Below, piece after piece: positions 25,625 through 38,291 of a DNA stretch of 64,000 nt; position 1 is the first letter of the stretch; each line of letters begins with the position of its first letter. This stretch comes from Macrobrachium rosenbergii (taxonomy: Eukaryota; Arthropoda; Malacostraca; Decapoda; Palaemonidae), in assembly GCF_040412425.1 (NCBI RefSeq), contig NC_089762.1, positions 20,575,147-20,639,146 on the forward strand. The letters run 5' to 3'. A model generated the notes under the pieces. That model searched no databases. It saw nothing but the letters and a program-made list of their open reading frames with translations, and had not been told where the DNA came from. The translations under genes and the position numbers were made by a program.

Positions 25625-25846
25625 CTGTAAAATTCTTATTGCTTGATCTAAAACAGACTTCGTGTCTGTCAAATAATCCACACAAGGGAGTGGAAGACGA
25701 GACATGTGGGACTGGAGAAGCAGGTGAGCCTTTGTATTGGAGGAATCATAAGTATACGGGTTTACTTGCAATGGGCAAGACTTGGCTAACTCTGCATTTA
25801 AATTGTCTTCATTGTGACGTACAGGGAGTTCATCATATTCATGTGC
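25625..25846 (-). CDS. ASCC3: ASCC3 exon e5: start of C-terminal Sec63 domain
   Basis: Seventy-four codons in phase 0 at both ends. It encodes AHEYDELPVRHNEDNLNAEL, then SNTKAHLLLQSHMSRLPLPC and TDTKSVLDQAIRILQ. These match the ASCC3 blocks EEYTDLPVRHNED, TKAHLLLQAHLSR and TDTKTVLDQALR. The acceptor is TCATTGACAG and the donor is TTACAG|GTAACA. It is the longest unambiguous exon here and the best probe for orthology. Confidence 0.95.
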
Positions 25847-26186
25847 CTGTCAATGAAATAAAGAAGTTCATATTAAGCCTTACATTTGCATTCTATCATG
25901 GACATATCAAAACCAAAATGAAAACAAAAGACAAAAATCTTTAAAAAATAATACATAATTACAAACCTTTGATTTCACTTATACAGTAACACCAAGTAAA
26001 TACAGAGCAACTGAAAGATGATTTCTTACTTATTTGACAGGTGATGCTGGATGAAGTGTACATGTAAACTAATTATTCAGAGCTGGGAGCCAAGCAATCC
26101 AAATAAAACAAGTGGTTTTAATTTATGGAAAACTATTTTTATAACTTGAAATAAGTATTTCTATACAAACTCATTAATTATACATA

Positions 26187-27700
<1,514 letters not shown>

Positions 27701-28187
27701 TATGTGTAAAACAGAGTCCTGCAATGTTTCAAGGTTAACCAGCTGTTTGTCTGACAGACAGATGGTCTCACTTTTATAAAAACCCATGGATTAAGTATAT
27801 CTAAACTAACCACCTCTTTTTTTTTATGTGAACAGCATGTGAGGTGGCAAGAGTTGTGGGCTGGAGGAGGGAATTCATTGTGTGACTTTACAACAAAGTC
27901 TGTTTCATCACATACTGAACATCTGTAAAATACTGGTACTTAAAGGTTGATCAATCATGCTTGCCTTTAATTACAAACAATTTAATAAGCTTTAGACGTA
28001 AGTGTACAGATAAGGTATCTGAAATCTTGGATACTCATTGCCCTAAGTCTACCATTCTGCAGTTTTTCAAACAAAACTGGATGTATTGATAGTTAAATAA
28101 TAAAATATTACTCCTGTATATACTAATATACTGTACACTACATCCCTTCTCCCATTAGGGATAGCCGCCTCAATTCAAATATAATTA
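27701..28187. other. Intron sequence, nothing recognised
   Basis: No repeat copy or exon was recognised between C2 and G6. Confidence 0.4.
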
Positions 28188-28539
28188 CAGGCAGTCCCCG
28201 GTTTACGACAGGTCCGGCTTACGACGTTCCGAGGTTACGACACTTTTCAAATATATTCATCAGAAATTATTTCCCGGTTCACGACGCATGTTCCAGGGTT
28301 ATGATGCATCGTACGCCAATGCGACGAAGAAATATGGCTCCAAAATGGCAGAATAATTAAAATTTAGGTTTTTTTTATGAAAAACTCAATAAAAATGCAG
28401 TTTACATCGTTTTCAATACACCCAGAGCATTAAAAGTAAGGTTTTCTTAGGATTTTTGACGTTTTTCGGTTTACAACGATTTTTGGCTTACAACGCAGCA
28501 TAGGAACAGGTCCCCCGTCATAAACTGGGGACTGCCTGT
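28188..28539. mobile_element. Family G MITE, copy G6 (Tigger-like ends)
   Basis: CAGGCAGTCCCCGGTTTACG and CATAAACTGGGGACTGCCTG are inverted termini flanked by TA. This copy has 'ttacgac' modules in place of 'ttatcgg', which is closest to the ends of Tigger-type elements known from other animals (from memory). It carries no transposase. Confidence 0.8.
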
Positions 28540-29235
28540 AATTTTGAGTTTTTACGAATGCATAAGGTCTTTAAAAGATTCTATTTGACCTTCTTAACCT
28601 AGGCATAGGGATATACTGTTCATGCTTCCCCCAGCTGGATTTATAATTAGGCCCATATGAATCCTGAGAACTAAAAGAAGTTCTAGCAACTTATTCATCA
28701 ATTTCTTACCAAAATTTGACAATTTTACATTCAATGGACCTTTAAATCTTTTACAAAACGTTATTTCCACTGGTGAACATTTAGTTGAAGACTATACAGT
28801 ACATACATCTAAAAGAATATCGAACTACCACATTCCAGGTTTTAATTGTAATCTGGTGTTAAGCTTTTTGTAATCTAATTTAGTATCCAGTTTTTTGCAA
28901 TTTACCTTGAAAATTTTTACTGCTTCCCCTACTAACCCATTGCTACCCAGATGATAAGGGACACCTGTACAGTCCTTTATATCAAGTCTCACTAGATCCC
29001 TGAATTCCTTTTAATTTAAAACATGTTGCAATTAAAAACAACTGTACTACTTGGAAACCCAAAATTTGCAAAATATGACCTCAAATATTGCAAAGTTATA
29101 TCTTAAGCAACATAAGAACAAGGATTACAAGAATCAATGAAAAGAAAATACAAAACAGATACGAGTTCAAAATAGTCAATATGAAGGTGTGATCTGGGTT
29201 TTTCAGTTGTAGGCCACTTTAATAGAGATACTGTG
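28540..29235. other. Intron sequence, nothing recognised
   Basis: Unremarkable AT-rich sequence, no coding region. Confidence 0.4.
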
Positions 29236-29239
29236 CGTC

Positions 29240-29304
29240 ATCGAACGGCGGATTCGATCTTATGGCGCTGAAAAGCGCCGTAACTTGATGTTACATCAAG
29301 TTAC
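29240..29304. repeat. Three consecutive perfect hairpins in 65 bp
   Basis: ATCGAA/TTCGAT (29,240-29,258, 7-nt loop); GGCGCT-GAAA-AGCGCC (29,264-29,279, GNRA-type loop); and, abutting it, GTAACTTGATG-TTA-CATCAAGTTAC (29,280-29,304). All three stems are perfect. The middle hairpin resembles the TTTTACGGCGCTTGTCTAGC module of family G, so this may be a relic of a related element rather than a functional RNA. Confidence 0.6.
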
Positions 29305-30022
29305 AGTGCCCTAAGCTTCGTTGACAGTACTAACTTTTAACATACATTTTTGTCAACAGATGGTGATGTGCACTGTCTACTTTATGAACTTCCAATATCA
29401 GATGCCCCTTCTGCGAAATTCTCTCCATGTTCATAATTTTCAAAACAAAACATGGGAAAAATATTAAAGTTTGAATGTTGCATGCATCTAAAGTTTATTT
29501 TCTTCTTTTTACCTTTCTAACATCCATAGCAATTCTTTATAATACAGCAAGCTTTAAAAATAGTGAAAATAGTATACTGTAATCTATGGCTCCCAAGTTA
29601 ACTCGGAAATGTAAAATGACATATTTCATCCATCACCTCAAGCCTACTCTACTAGTTTCAAAATTAGAAAAAATAACTGTATTATCACAATTTATGTAGG
29701 TTTCATGTATCATTCGTATTAATAAACTAACCTGTAAAATATAGCATGTACAGTGTATTATGTTTTAGGATAAAAAAACATACAGTAATGTACTGACTTT
29801 ATATCATACTTAAATAAGCGTGAACAGTACATTACTTTTAAAATTACTTTAAAAACCAACAATGAACAATTCAAGATATGAACAGCCATCCGGAATGTAA
29901 CTCATTCATAAGTTGGGTAGTGACTGTATTGGGTGTAATCTGGGGTCAAAACTAATAAAGTCATAATGCTGGAATCATCAAATACTATATATATAATCAT
30001 AAATGAGTAAAATACCATTAAT
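29305..30022. other. Intron sequence, nothing recognised
   Basis: AT-rich sequence without recognisable repeats or coding region. Confidence 0.35.
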
Positions 30023-30148
30023 GTGAATTCACGGAATTTTCCATCCCACACAAACTGGTTACGGACAAAACCTTGGATCTGCAGGGTGCCTACTTCCCTG
30101 TTCCCACCCACCCAGTTTGTGTGGGATGGAAAATTCCGTGAATTTCAC
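30023..30148. repeat. Inverted repeat with 36-bp arms
   Basis: The left arm 30,023-30,058 (GTGAATTCACGGAATTTTCC onward) and the right arm 30,112-30,148 are reverse complements apart from one extra T. They are separated by 53 bp. Both arms can be read as MENSVNF or WDGKFREF, but that is a consequence of the symmetry. Confidence 0.9.
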
Positions 30149-31450
30149 ATCCTTTTACTTTGGCCTATCAGAGCGTTGCAAGTTTTCACAAGAGATTTGG
30201 CTCCAGCGGTGGTCTGGAAACACCAAGCTGAAATTCATCTTGGCCTTTATCTCAACAACAGTTGATCATGGCTTTATCAAAATAAGAGCTTCAACATCAA
30301 CTCTCCATTCTCTGCAGTCTATGTCAACCTTTCAGAATGCAAGTAAACGGGGAAATCAGACCTGACACCATCCACAGAGGCAATTTAATTATGGATGGCT
30401 ACAGAAACTAAGTGGGAACTTGTCTAGCCTTCAGAGGACATGATTTGTAAACTGCTGATGATTCTCTGGCAATTGTGCAGTTCTTGTCTGAAAGCCAAGT
30501 CCTGGCAGGTTGTGCGCCTCGAGTATTTTTTTGGTCCCAGCAACAGACTGGCTGTTGCTACGTTTGGTGGTGGCAACAAAGATCATCTTCAGCGGGGAGT
30601 TCCTCTACTCCCTCCAGATCTGGAAGTTCAGATGTTCCACCTTCAAACAAAGCATCACTGGTATCAAGTGGAAAAACTTTGCATGCTTTCAAGGCTCATG
30701 GTCATTTTTATCAGCCTCTAAGCCTTTGTGACAATTTTGAAAGGATGACTGGGGAAATGTTCATGTAGGAAGAGAAATATACTTAAAATCTCATATTTGT
30801 TCTATGTGTCTGTAACATGGTCACTGGTGCCCTGAGCATGAGGTTCAATGTTCTTTCACTACCATGGTTGATAAACACTGATAGCTCAAGTGTGCTTTGT
30901 CAGTTGTTGGGGACTCCAGTCATCCATCTGTGAACAACATCCATGGATGAAAAAAGGTTGATTTATCATCCACCACAAGTCAGAACTGGTGGCCAGGATG
31001 ATGGCCACAATGATGCAATGTGGAACAACCTGAGCATCAATAGCCTTCCCTCATTTGGTCTCATCAGGCAAGGCCTAGTGAAGCTGGGAGCATTGATGAA
31101 CTATGGGATTATTCTCACTGCTCCACTCTGGCTGCAGCAAGAGTAGTTCATCAACCTTCTGATCTGACCAAGAACCATTTTCACAAATTTTACAGCTGGG
31201 ACCATTTCATTTTCATGCACGGAGGTTATCCATCAAAGACTTGGAGCGAGGTTTTTTGAAGGTTGCAGCAACTGCAATCACAACACCTGAAAAGATCTAA
31301 ATGGAAAAGAAGGCAAAGTTCCTTAGCTGATATGGCACATAAAATAATGCGGCATTAAGCGCCTCTATTCCTGTAACTGCTGGCTTTTCTCCTTTTTATT
31401 TTTATACAAAAAACTATATCTGCAAAAAAAAAAAAAAAATAAAAAAAAAT
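30119..31450 (+). other. Unidentified region ending in a poly(A)-like tract
   Basis: About 1.3 kb of less AT-rich sequence with several overlapping 65-97-codon open frames (30,440-30,768; 30,943-31,146). It ends in A-runs at 31,427-31,450. Base composition and the terminal A-run would fit a decayed processed retrocopy or a retroelement 3' end. I recognise no protein family in any frame. Confidence 0.3.
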
Positions 31451-31502
31451 CAAAGCAGATTCACTACTTTGAATTTAACTGCCAATCAGGACATTTCAGA
31501 CA

Positions 31503-31590
31503 GTCTGCCTCAAAGACATATGTTGTCTGCCCCAAAGACACTTGTTGTCTGCCCCACACACATCTGCTGTCTGCCCCAAAGACATCTGTT
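31503..31590 (+). repeat. 22-bp minisatellite, four units
   Basis: Four units of GTCTGCCCCAAAGACATCTG plus two bases (consensus), with few substitutions. The period is not a multiple of three, so it reads as shifting Leu/Pro/Gln motifs and is unlikely to be coding. Confidence 0.88.
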
Positions 31591-32947
31591 AAAACTACCT
31601 AGGTGGGATTTAGTGTTGGTTTTAAACTCCTTGAGGGGTTTGGTCTTGGTTTTAAACAAGCTGATATGGCTCCTTATGGACCTCCATTTGAATTACTGGT
31701 ATATCTACTTGCCACCTTCGAAGCCATCTTCTGTTACCTGTAATAGTTTCTTACATCCTTAAAGACCTTTATGAAAGTTTAATGCTTCTTTGAACAATGT
31801 ACTCTTCTTCAGGAGTTTGCCTTGTTCCTACAAGTGACTGACTTACCCTCTCATGTAAAAATATACACATTACCTTACTCCAAACAAAACACAGCACCAC
31901 AGCTTGGTGATCTTTGATCTCTCAGCTCCTAAACACTGAAGACTTCCTTAGCTGTATGTAGTTTCACTATCACTAAGGGGATAGTGTTCTTAATAATCCT
32001 TTTGTTAAGCAGAATATTCTTCTGAGATTAAGATAACTTAACTTTTGGGTCAGTCAAATTCCTGATCTTTTTATAAGTCCAATGCTTAGCAGATGGTATA
32101 GAAGGCAGCTAGGGCTTTTAGGAGGGCCTGCTTTTTATATAAAGTAAAACTTGAATCTTGAGTGTCAAAATTTCTAGATTTCCTAGGGTAGAGGTCAAGC
32201 AAAATGCTTTCCAAAGGATATCCTGCATGGTTAGGACTGTTGCTATCTGCATCCAGGAATTGCTGCCACATGCCACGACCAGTCACTTCAGGGAACTGTG
32301 GTGATCCTCCCTCCAGGATGTCCTGTAATATGTAAGTGTGCTTTGGCCAGATGAAATCCGAGTTCTATAATCTGCTCTATTCTTCTTATGTCTCTTTGTC
32401 CAGTGGGAAACTTCTCCTACCTCTTTTATTGCCTTCTCTAAATCTACTCTTCCCATTAAAATTGAGATTTATTTCTGTCTTCTCTACCTTATCTGCTATC
32501 TGCCTATCTTTTACATTGGTCTCCAACATCATCTTCCAGAGGTGACTGTCATCAAATTTCACCGTGTTCAGATTTGTGTTAGAGAGAAATGGAATCCTCT
32601 AGCTACTCTCTTGAAGCTCTGAACCAAGATTCTGCTTGAGTTCTTTCATGATTCCTGCTTGATCTGTCTCGCAGTTGATGGCATGATACCAGTCATCCTC
32701 TCCTCTTTGATTTCCATGGGCACTGCCTAGACCTTTGGCCCTCTGTTCGCTATGATTATCCTATTCTTGGCAACTTGCTGAATCTTGACTAAAAGTCAAG
32801 GCCATGGTGTTTGGTGTTGCATAAGTTTAGGGAATGAGCCAAGTCTCCATCTATCTTGCCTTCCTTGCAAGTGTTATCAAAGATCTGTCAAAAAAGGGTG
32901 AATATCTAAAACAAGCAAACTCCTTGTATTGGTTTTGCCACAGCCCA
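31591..32947. other. Intron sequence, nothing firmly recognised
   Basis: Mixed sequence with short open frames on both strands (for example 32,086-32,286 minus and 32,336-32,545 plus). None shows a family motif or ASCC3 similarity. It could be old retroelement sequence. Confidence 0.35.
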
Positions 32948-33585
32948 TGAAACTCTCAGCCACAGCCCATGAAACTTTTGGCCATGGCCTGGTGGTGGCC
33001 TGTGCTGTTGGCACCTATAGTGGTGCCAGATGCATAATCATGGCTAACTTTAACCTTAAATAAAATAAAAACTACCGAGGCTAGAGGGCTGCAATTTGGA
33101 TGTCTGATGATTGGAGGAAGGATGATCAACATACCAATTTGCAGCCCTCTAGCCTCTGCAGTTTTTAAGATCTGTGGACAGACAGAAAAAGTGTGGACGG
33201 ACAGACAAGGCAATCTCAATAGTTTTCTCTTACAGAAAACTAAAAAGTACAAAAGCGCCGAAGTTTTTTCAGCACAATTGAGTTTTCTGTACAGCGTATA
33301 ATGCTGTATGAAACTCTCAGCCGTGGCGCATGAAACTTTCAGCCATGGCCTTGTGGTGTCCTCTGTTGTTGGCACCTCAAGCGGTGCCGGTGCCAGATGC
33401 ATGATCATGGCCAACTTCAACCTTAAATAAAATAAAAAATACGGAGGCTAGAGGGCTGCAATTTGGTATATTTGATAATTAGAGAGTGGATGATCAACAT
33501 ACAAATTTGCAGCCCTCTAGCCTCTGTAGTTTTCAAAATCTGAGGGCAGACAGAAAAAGTGCTGACGGAAAGACAATTATTTACA
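32948..33585. repeat. Two direct copies of a foldback repeat
   Basis: Two ~290-bp copies start 361 bp apart ('tgaaactctcag' at 32,948 and 33,309). Each contains a long near-perfect stem: in the first, GAGGCTAGAGGGCTGCAATT (33,077 on) pairs with the block ending CAGCCCTCTAGCCTC (33,134-33,156). Between the copies is 'aaaagcgccgaag'. The pattern, including 'gacagacagaaaaagtg', is one I recall as very abundant in decapod genomes. That is a memory-based clue to the organism. Confidence 0.8.
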
Positions 33586-33969
33586 TGAAACTAATAATGT
33601 AGTTTGTATGCTGTGTGATTGATTTCTAAATTTTACCAGATTAGTATCTCAAATCCTAGTCATAATTTTCCAAAAAGAATTTAATCTGTCCATATATACA
33701 GATTTCAATGTACTTTAAACAACTCATAATTTGAGAGTGACAAACATTTGTATATTTGACAGCTATTGCCTGTACATGATACAATAGAAACTAGTTGCTC
33801 AGACGCATGTACCTCAGCATCCTAGACTATGATATTCTTGTCTTCACTTCGGTCCATTTTCAACTAAGGCATTTCCTATGGAAAATAACCAGCTGTAAGT
33901 TAGGGCCAGTTGCTACACAAAAAATACTTTTCCTTATAACAGGAGACTAAATTTCCCTGTATGTAAGCC
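33586..33969. other. Intron sequence, nothing recognised
   Basis: Short AT-rich stretch between the foldback repeats and the LINE remnant. Confidence 0.35.
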
Positions 33970-34570
33970 AGTGGTCTAGTAATCTTTCTGCCACCTCATC
34001 CAGGCAGTTGATACTCTCATTTTTTCTAATGCCCTTTCAATACTTGCTTTCCAGTCTAGTTACCCAGGTGACAAAAATGTTCAACCTCACCTAAGACCTC
34101 CATTTCTGCCAAAACATGGTGCTTCCACTACCTCTCTTCCCCTTCATATTTCTACTCTCAAAAGTCTTGAGCATCATTTTAGTACATAATGCTGAATTCA
34201 TCCTCATCTCTTTCCAATACCACCATAAGATCTGATTTGCTTATACTCAGTTCCACACTTCTATCTTTTAGTGACTGCTACCTCTTCCTTTGATTCTATG
34301 GTCAACACAAGGTACCTTGCTTTCTGCAGTCTTTTGCAGCTTTCTTCACTTACTGTAATGAACAGCAAAGGGGTTCAGGACTGATCTTAACTGACCCCAT
34401 CTCAAATTCTTCTGATTCTTCAGGTACCCTCTACCCTCATAATATCAAATCTTGTATCTTACAAATATATGAACTCTATTAATGTTCAAAAGACTTTCCA
34501 TACTCACTACAATCTGCTTTTCACATACTCTTATGCTGCTCTGAAGGTATCTATCAACAGTTGTCAAAGA
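33970..34570 (-). pseudogene. LINE reverse transcriptase remnant
   Basis: In the reverse frames, after many stops, one sees TPLLFITVSEES (the block after the 'G..QG' motif of LINE RTs), KARYLVLTIESKEEV (where the catalytic DD block would be, here degraded) and WKASIERALEKMRVSTAWMRWQK. Order and spacing match a non-LTR RT fragment. It is heavily decayed and the clade is uncertain. Confidence 0.45.
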
Positions 34571-34639
34571 ATTAAAATACAAACAATGGAGATGAATGGG
34601 GAGATGAGACTCAGTCTATTGATCTTTTTATATCGACTA

Positions 34640-34988
34640 CAGTAAACCCCCGTATTCACGTTCTCATGGTTCGCGGACTCACGCATTCGCGGGTTTCTCT
34701 GTGGAACATATCTAGCCATCATTCGCGGAAAATTCGCCCATTCGTGGTATTTTTCACTGAGAAATATTCACTAATTACTGTATTTTCATATAATTTTCAT
34801 GAATAAATGCACTTTTTGTGATAAAACTATTAAAATACTCAGGTATAAGCATTTTTACAGGGTTTTTCTTGGTTTAAGCTATCAAAATGGGCAGTTCTAA
34901 GTGTTTTTGAGGGTTTTAAGCATTTTGGATTTGACCTATTAGCGGGGGTATGGGGACGCATCCCCCGCGAATATGGGGGGTTCACTGT
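34640..34988. mobile_element. Family A MITE, copy A2 (best preserved)
   Basis: Starts CAGTAAACCCCCGTATTCAC and ends CGAATATGGGGGGTTCACTG, with TA on both sides, ~349 bp. It contains several 'attcgcgg' modules and 'ctctgtggaacatatctagcc'. As the most symmetrical copy it is the best reference for family A in this window. Confidence 0.85.
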
Positions 34989-35235
34989 ATACACTTCTTC
35001 ATACTAACAAAGTTTGTCAACACTAACAACTAAAAATATTAATATACAAAAATTTATATAAAACACACAGAAATAAATTTAAACTAAGATAACTGCTCAT
35101 ATTGGCAAAGCTTGAGAAATCATGCAGATTTTTTCATTCACAACTGTATATGTATCAGGACACCATAATCCTAAGGTGCACTACTAATCAAAGTGACTTC
35201 CATATGAGATAGTAAAATGAAGAGTTTTTTCTTAC

Positions 35236-35373
35236 CTCACTAAGATGATTCAAAATGTCCTCCATACCCATATCTTTCTTGAGTTTCTCTTGAAAATGTT
35301 GTATGGTCAAATGAGAAAGGTAATAAAAAGAAGCTATTCGCCCAAGGGGTGTTGCCTCTATTGATCGATTATC
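35236..35373 (-). CDS. ASCC3: ASCC3 exon e4: winged helix to Sec63 junction
   Basis: Forty-six codons, phase 0 at both ends. It begins DNRSIEATPLGRIASFYYLS and continues HLTIQHFQEKL, matching ASCC3 'IEPLTYGRIASYYYLKHQTVKMF', the segment joining the winged-helix region to the Sec63 domain after helicase cassette 2. The acceptor is TTTATTGCAG and the donor is AGTGAG|GTAAGA. Confidence 0.95.
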
Positions 35374-36749
35374 CTGCAATAAAAATATCAACACTGATTC
35401 AGACATAACATGGAAACAATACATGAAAGGTAGAAAGTGGTGAAATGTACTGAAGATTAATTACAATGATGGTATGGTTGCATTAAAACAATAAATACAT
35501 TACAGTGGTAATATAACTGGTTACATTAAAATAATAAATGCAATACAGTGGTAATATAACCATTTCATTATTTGCATTACATTCTTATGACACACCTTAC
35601 AGTATATTCCCCTCAGAATGAACTCATTCTCCCTAGTCCTTCAGGAAAGGAAACATTCTGGCTCCACAGATCTTCAAGATGCATACTTATATGCCTCTGT
35701 TCCTCTGTCTCCCTAAGATCCACAAGTTTTCAACTGATTCTGGGTTTCAACCACAATATGGTCTTACTACCTAAAGACTTATCTCTGAAGGCACAAGTGA
35801 TCTGGCTTATGATTGCCGAGAACACTCTCCTATATCACTTTCACGGGATTCTATAACAGTGCGATACCCCGCAAATTCACATTTATCAAAACAGAATATG
35901 TCCCATTTCTGTATAGCAGTCCATTCTCTAGGAAATAAAAGACTGGCACAGCATCTTCTCAGGTCTGCTCTTCCTCAAGAGACAGGACATGTTCAGGTTT
36001 GCTGAAACCCTAGCTTTGGAAAGGAATATTTGTTAGCTCAGAAAGGGACAACTCTGTTGGACCCTTTTCCATCTTGAGAACCTAGTCTGCTTGGTGGATG
36101 CCACGGGGAATATCTGCAAGTCTAATTTAACACAATGAACTTCCCTAACTTCTCCACAGAACATGGATACAGCATTGCCTTAAGAGTACAAGGTCTATCT
36201 TGGTGTCTATTTGACTAAAGCAAATGTAGCCTGTATGTAAGCCATCTGGATCTTGAGGCAGTTAACTGGTTCAAACAACTTTCCAGGCTCAGATCTAGTC
36301 ATCAAGTATACTCAAAGCTGAAAAATGCAGATGTTGAAGCAATTCAACATTTTCAGTGCTTGGACCCAGGGCTGTGAGTTACTAAGGACATTTTATAGGT
36401 GAATCTGACTACCTGACTATTAGATAGTGAATTGCAGAAGCAAAGAACTTCTGTGATTGGCTGGGTTATGAGGGTGAAGATTTGTTAGAGAAGCCAGATC
36501 TCTAAAGCTAGGATGAGAAGTGCCAGTCAAAATTCTGACCACTGTTTTATCTGCTTAAGATGCAGTGCAGTCAGATTTAAAAGTGGAGCTAGAAAGTGGA
36601 GTTCTTGATGATGATTGGATAAAGCAGCCTAGTTTAGAGCCAAGTTTATTGTACACTACATCACGGCTACGGAAAAACTTCAAGAACTGAAAAGCACTGA
36701 GGGTAATGGAGATGCTGTATGAATGAAAACAATGGACCTTCAGCTGCAA
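35374..36749. other. Intron sequence; possible decayed retroelement
   Basis: Contains a plus-strand phrase STDLQDAYLYASVPLSP at ~35,670-35,720 that is reminiscent of the DLKDAYFHIPI block of LTR/DIRS reverse transcriptases. A second phrase (KEYKVYLGVYL) lies near 36,185. Without further motifs this is only a hint. No intact gene is present. Confidence 0.25.
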
Positions 36750-37290
36750 AGGTATGGTTGCCTGAGTTAGATCTTCTGAAATTTATAGGAGAAATTACAA
36801 AATGGCAGCCTTTTTGGGACCAATTCAACTATATAACTTCAATGTTGGACAGGGAAGCTAAATCAGTGATATCAGATCTTTCTCACATGTGCTAAGTATA
36901 AGACTGCATGTGATCTATAGAGGCAGAAATATGGTAGGCTTGAAAGAATAATATCTGGCTATGTTCAAGCTCTTTTGGATGGTACGGTTCCTTTGAAGGA
37001 AAGAGATCCAACATATGTGTCCAAACTTTGGAATCTACATGACAAGATACTGTCAGATCAGAAATTTAGAAGCGTTGAGTGTGTCTGGTAAGCAGTGTCT
37101 TCTTAATGCCTATCATCCTTTCCCACCTACCTAATAAAATGTACCTGGAGTGGGCTTGACAGTGTGCAAGTTGTGAATGTGAACTGGTATGGCTGCTTAA
37201 ATCCTTGCATGAAGAAAATTTAAGTAATGAATATTCAAAAACATCCAAGGATATTACTTTGCTAAAACTGGAAGTAATATCTTTTAATGT
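36750..37290 (+). pseudogene. BEL/Pao-like gag fragment
   Basis: In shifted plus-strand frames: LPELDLLKFIGEITKWQPFW, then DQF and DREAKSVISDLS. This resembles the gag block of BEL/Pao LTR retrotransposons (LP...F.G....W..FWD.F, then G.A...I.GL). Later LVWLLKSLHEE fits poorly. Stops are frequent. It is cut off 200 bp later by the DIRS-like element. Assigned from motif memory only. Confidence 0.45.
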
Positions 37291-37534
37291 TTATAGAAGC
37301 AAAACAAAAATTATATATTAGGTACAGAGCAAAGTCTATCCTTTGAAAACTGTAGGTGTAATTATATATCTAGGGGTGAATTAGAAACTAACCTACATGA
37401 GGCTGAAGTATATATAAATGACAGAGCCTGACATTTGTTGGAGATGAACCTGATAATCATTGTTACCTATCTCCCCCTCATTTCATTATAAGAAGAAATA
37501 TGACATTTTTATAATAAAAATAAAGTTTTATATA

Positions 37535-37690
37535 TACTTAGCAAGTAATTACATTGCTATTAGTTCCTACTTTTTGCAGCAGCTAAAATTTTAAAAATTT
37601 CGTGGTAGCATTCATATTGTTTTGGTGTAGGTAACAGACCCTGCCCATTTTCGGGGAAGAACAGGTTGGCTCAGGCATTCAATTCATTCA
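37535..37690. repeat. DIRS-like element, left inverted terminal repeat
   Basis: Runs from 'acttagcaagtaattacatt' through 'ttggtgtaggtaacagaccc' to 'ggctcaggcattc'. It is the reverse complement of 43,741-43,895, with roughly one difference per ten bases. Confidence 0.88.
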
Positions 37691-37730
37691 TGCATAATGT
37701 CCATTAGAGGGGAGGCAGGAGGGCTCCAAT

Positions 37731-37825
37731 CATGTAATTACTTGGTAAGTATATATAAAACTTTATTGTATTATAAAAATGTCATTTTAATATCAGTAAC
37801 TTACCAAGTAATTACATTGCTGAAT
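37731..37825. repeat. DIRS-like internal complementary region
   Basis: 37,731-37,787 (CATGTAATTACTTGGTAAGT onward) is the reverse complement of the outer left end (37,499-37,555). 37,788-37,825 (atatcagtaacttaccaagtaattacattgct) is in the orientation of the reverse-complemented right end (43,899-43,865). The two outer ends are thus represented side by side, which is the arrangement of DIRS internal complementary regions. Confidence 0.8.
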
Positions 37826-38291
37826 CCCACAGAGAAAGGAGGTCGGATACATGGGCACTAACTAGTCAAAAACAGTGATGGAGATGAATTTGAAATAGAT
37901 GGGCAGCCAATATTGGACAATGCTTGTTGTAACCTTACCTGTTGAGAGAGCTACAGCAGATGGGTACTTCCTCTGGTCGGTGCTCATCATCAACCTGTAG
38001 TGGCGCAACAGTAAAACTGAGAATCGCCTCTACTTTAGTGGGTGCTTTGCCGCCAAGGAGTACTCCGATGGTTGCCAAAGCGTTATATAAAAGAATATGC
38101 CCTTGCCCTGGGCGCAGTACAAGAAAAATTTTTTCGACCAAATATTGTTACCCACACCTTACATAAAATACCAACCCCAACCAAAAGGAGATAATGATTG
38201 GTGGGTACTCCAGGTACATAGTAGCCCCAGGCTCCCATAACTCGATCACCTAAAATCAAGATGAGGAGACAGAGAAAAAGGAGATATGCTC

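Noticed and set aside
35640..36230. Second DIRS/LTR reverse transcriptase on the plus strand
   Set aside because: Only STDLQDAYLYASVPL and KEYKVYLGVYL look like RT phrases. Without YxDD or further blocks it stays a hint.
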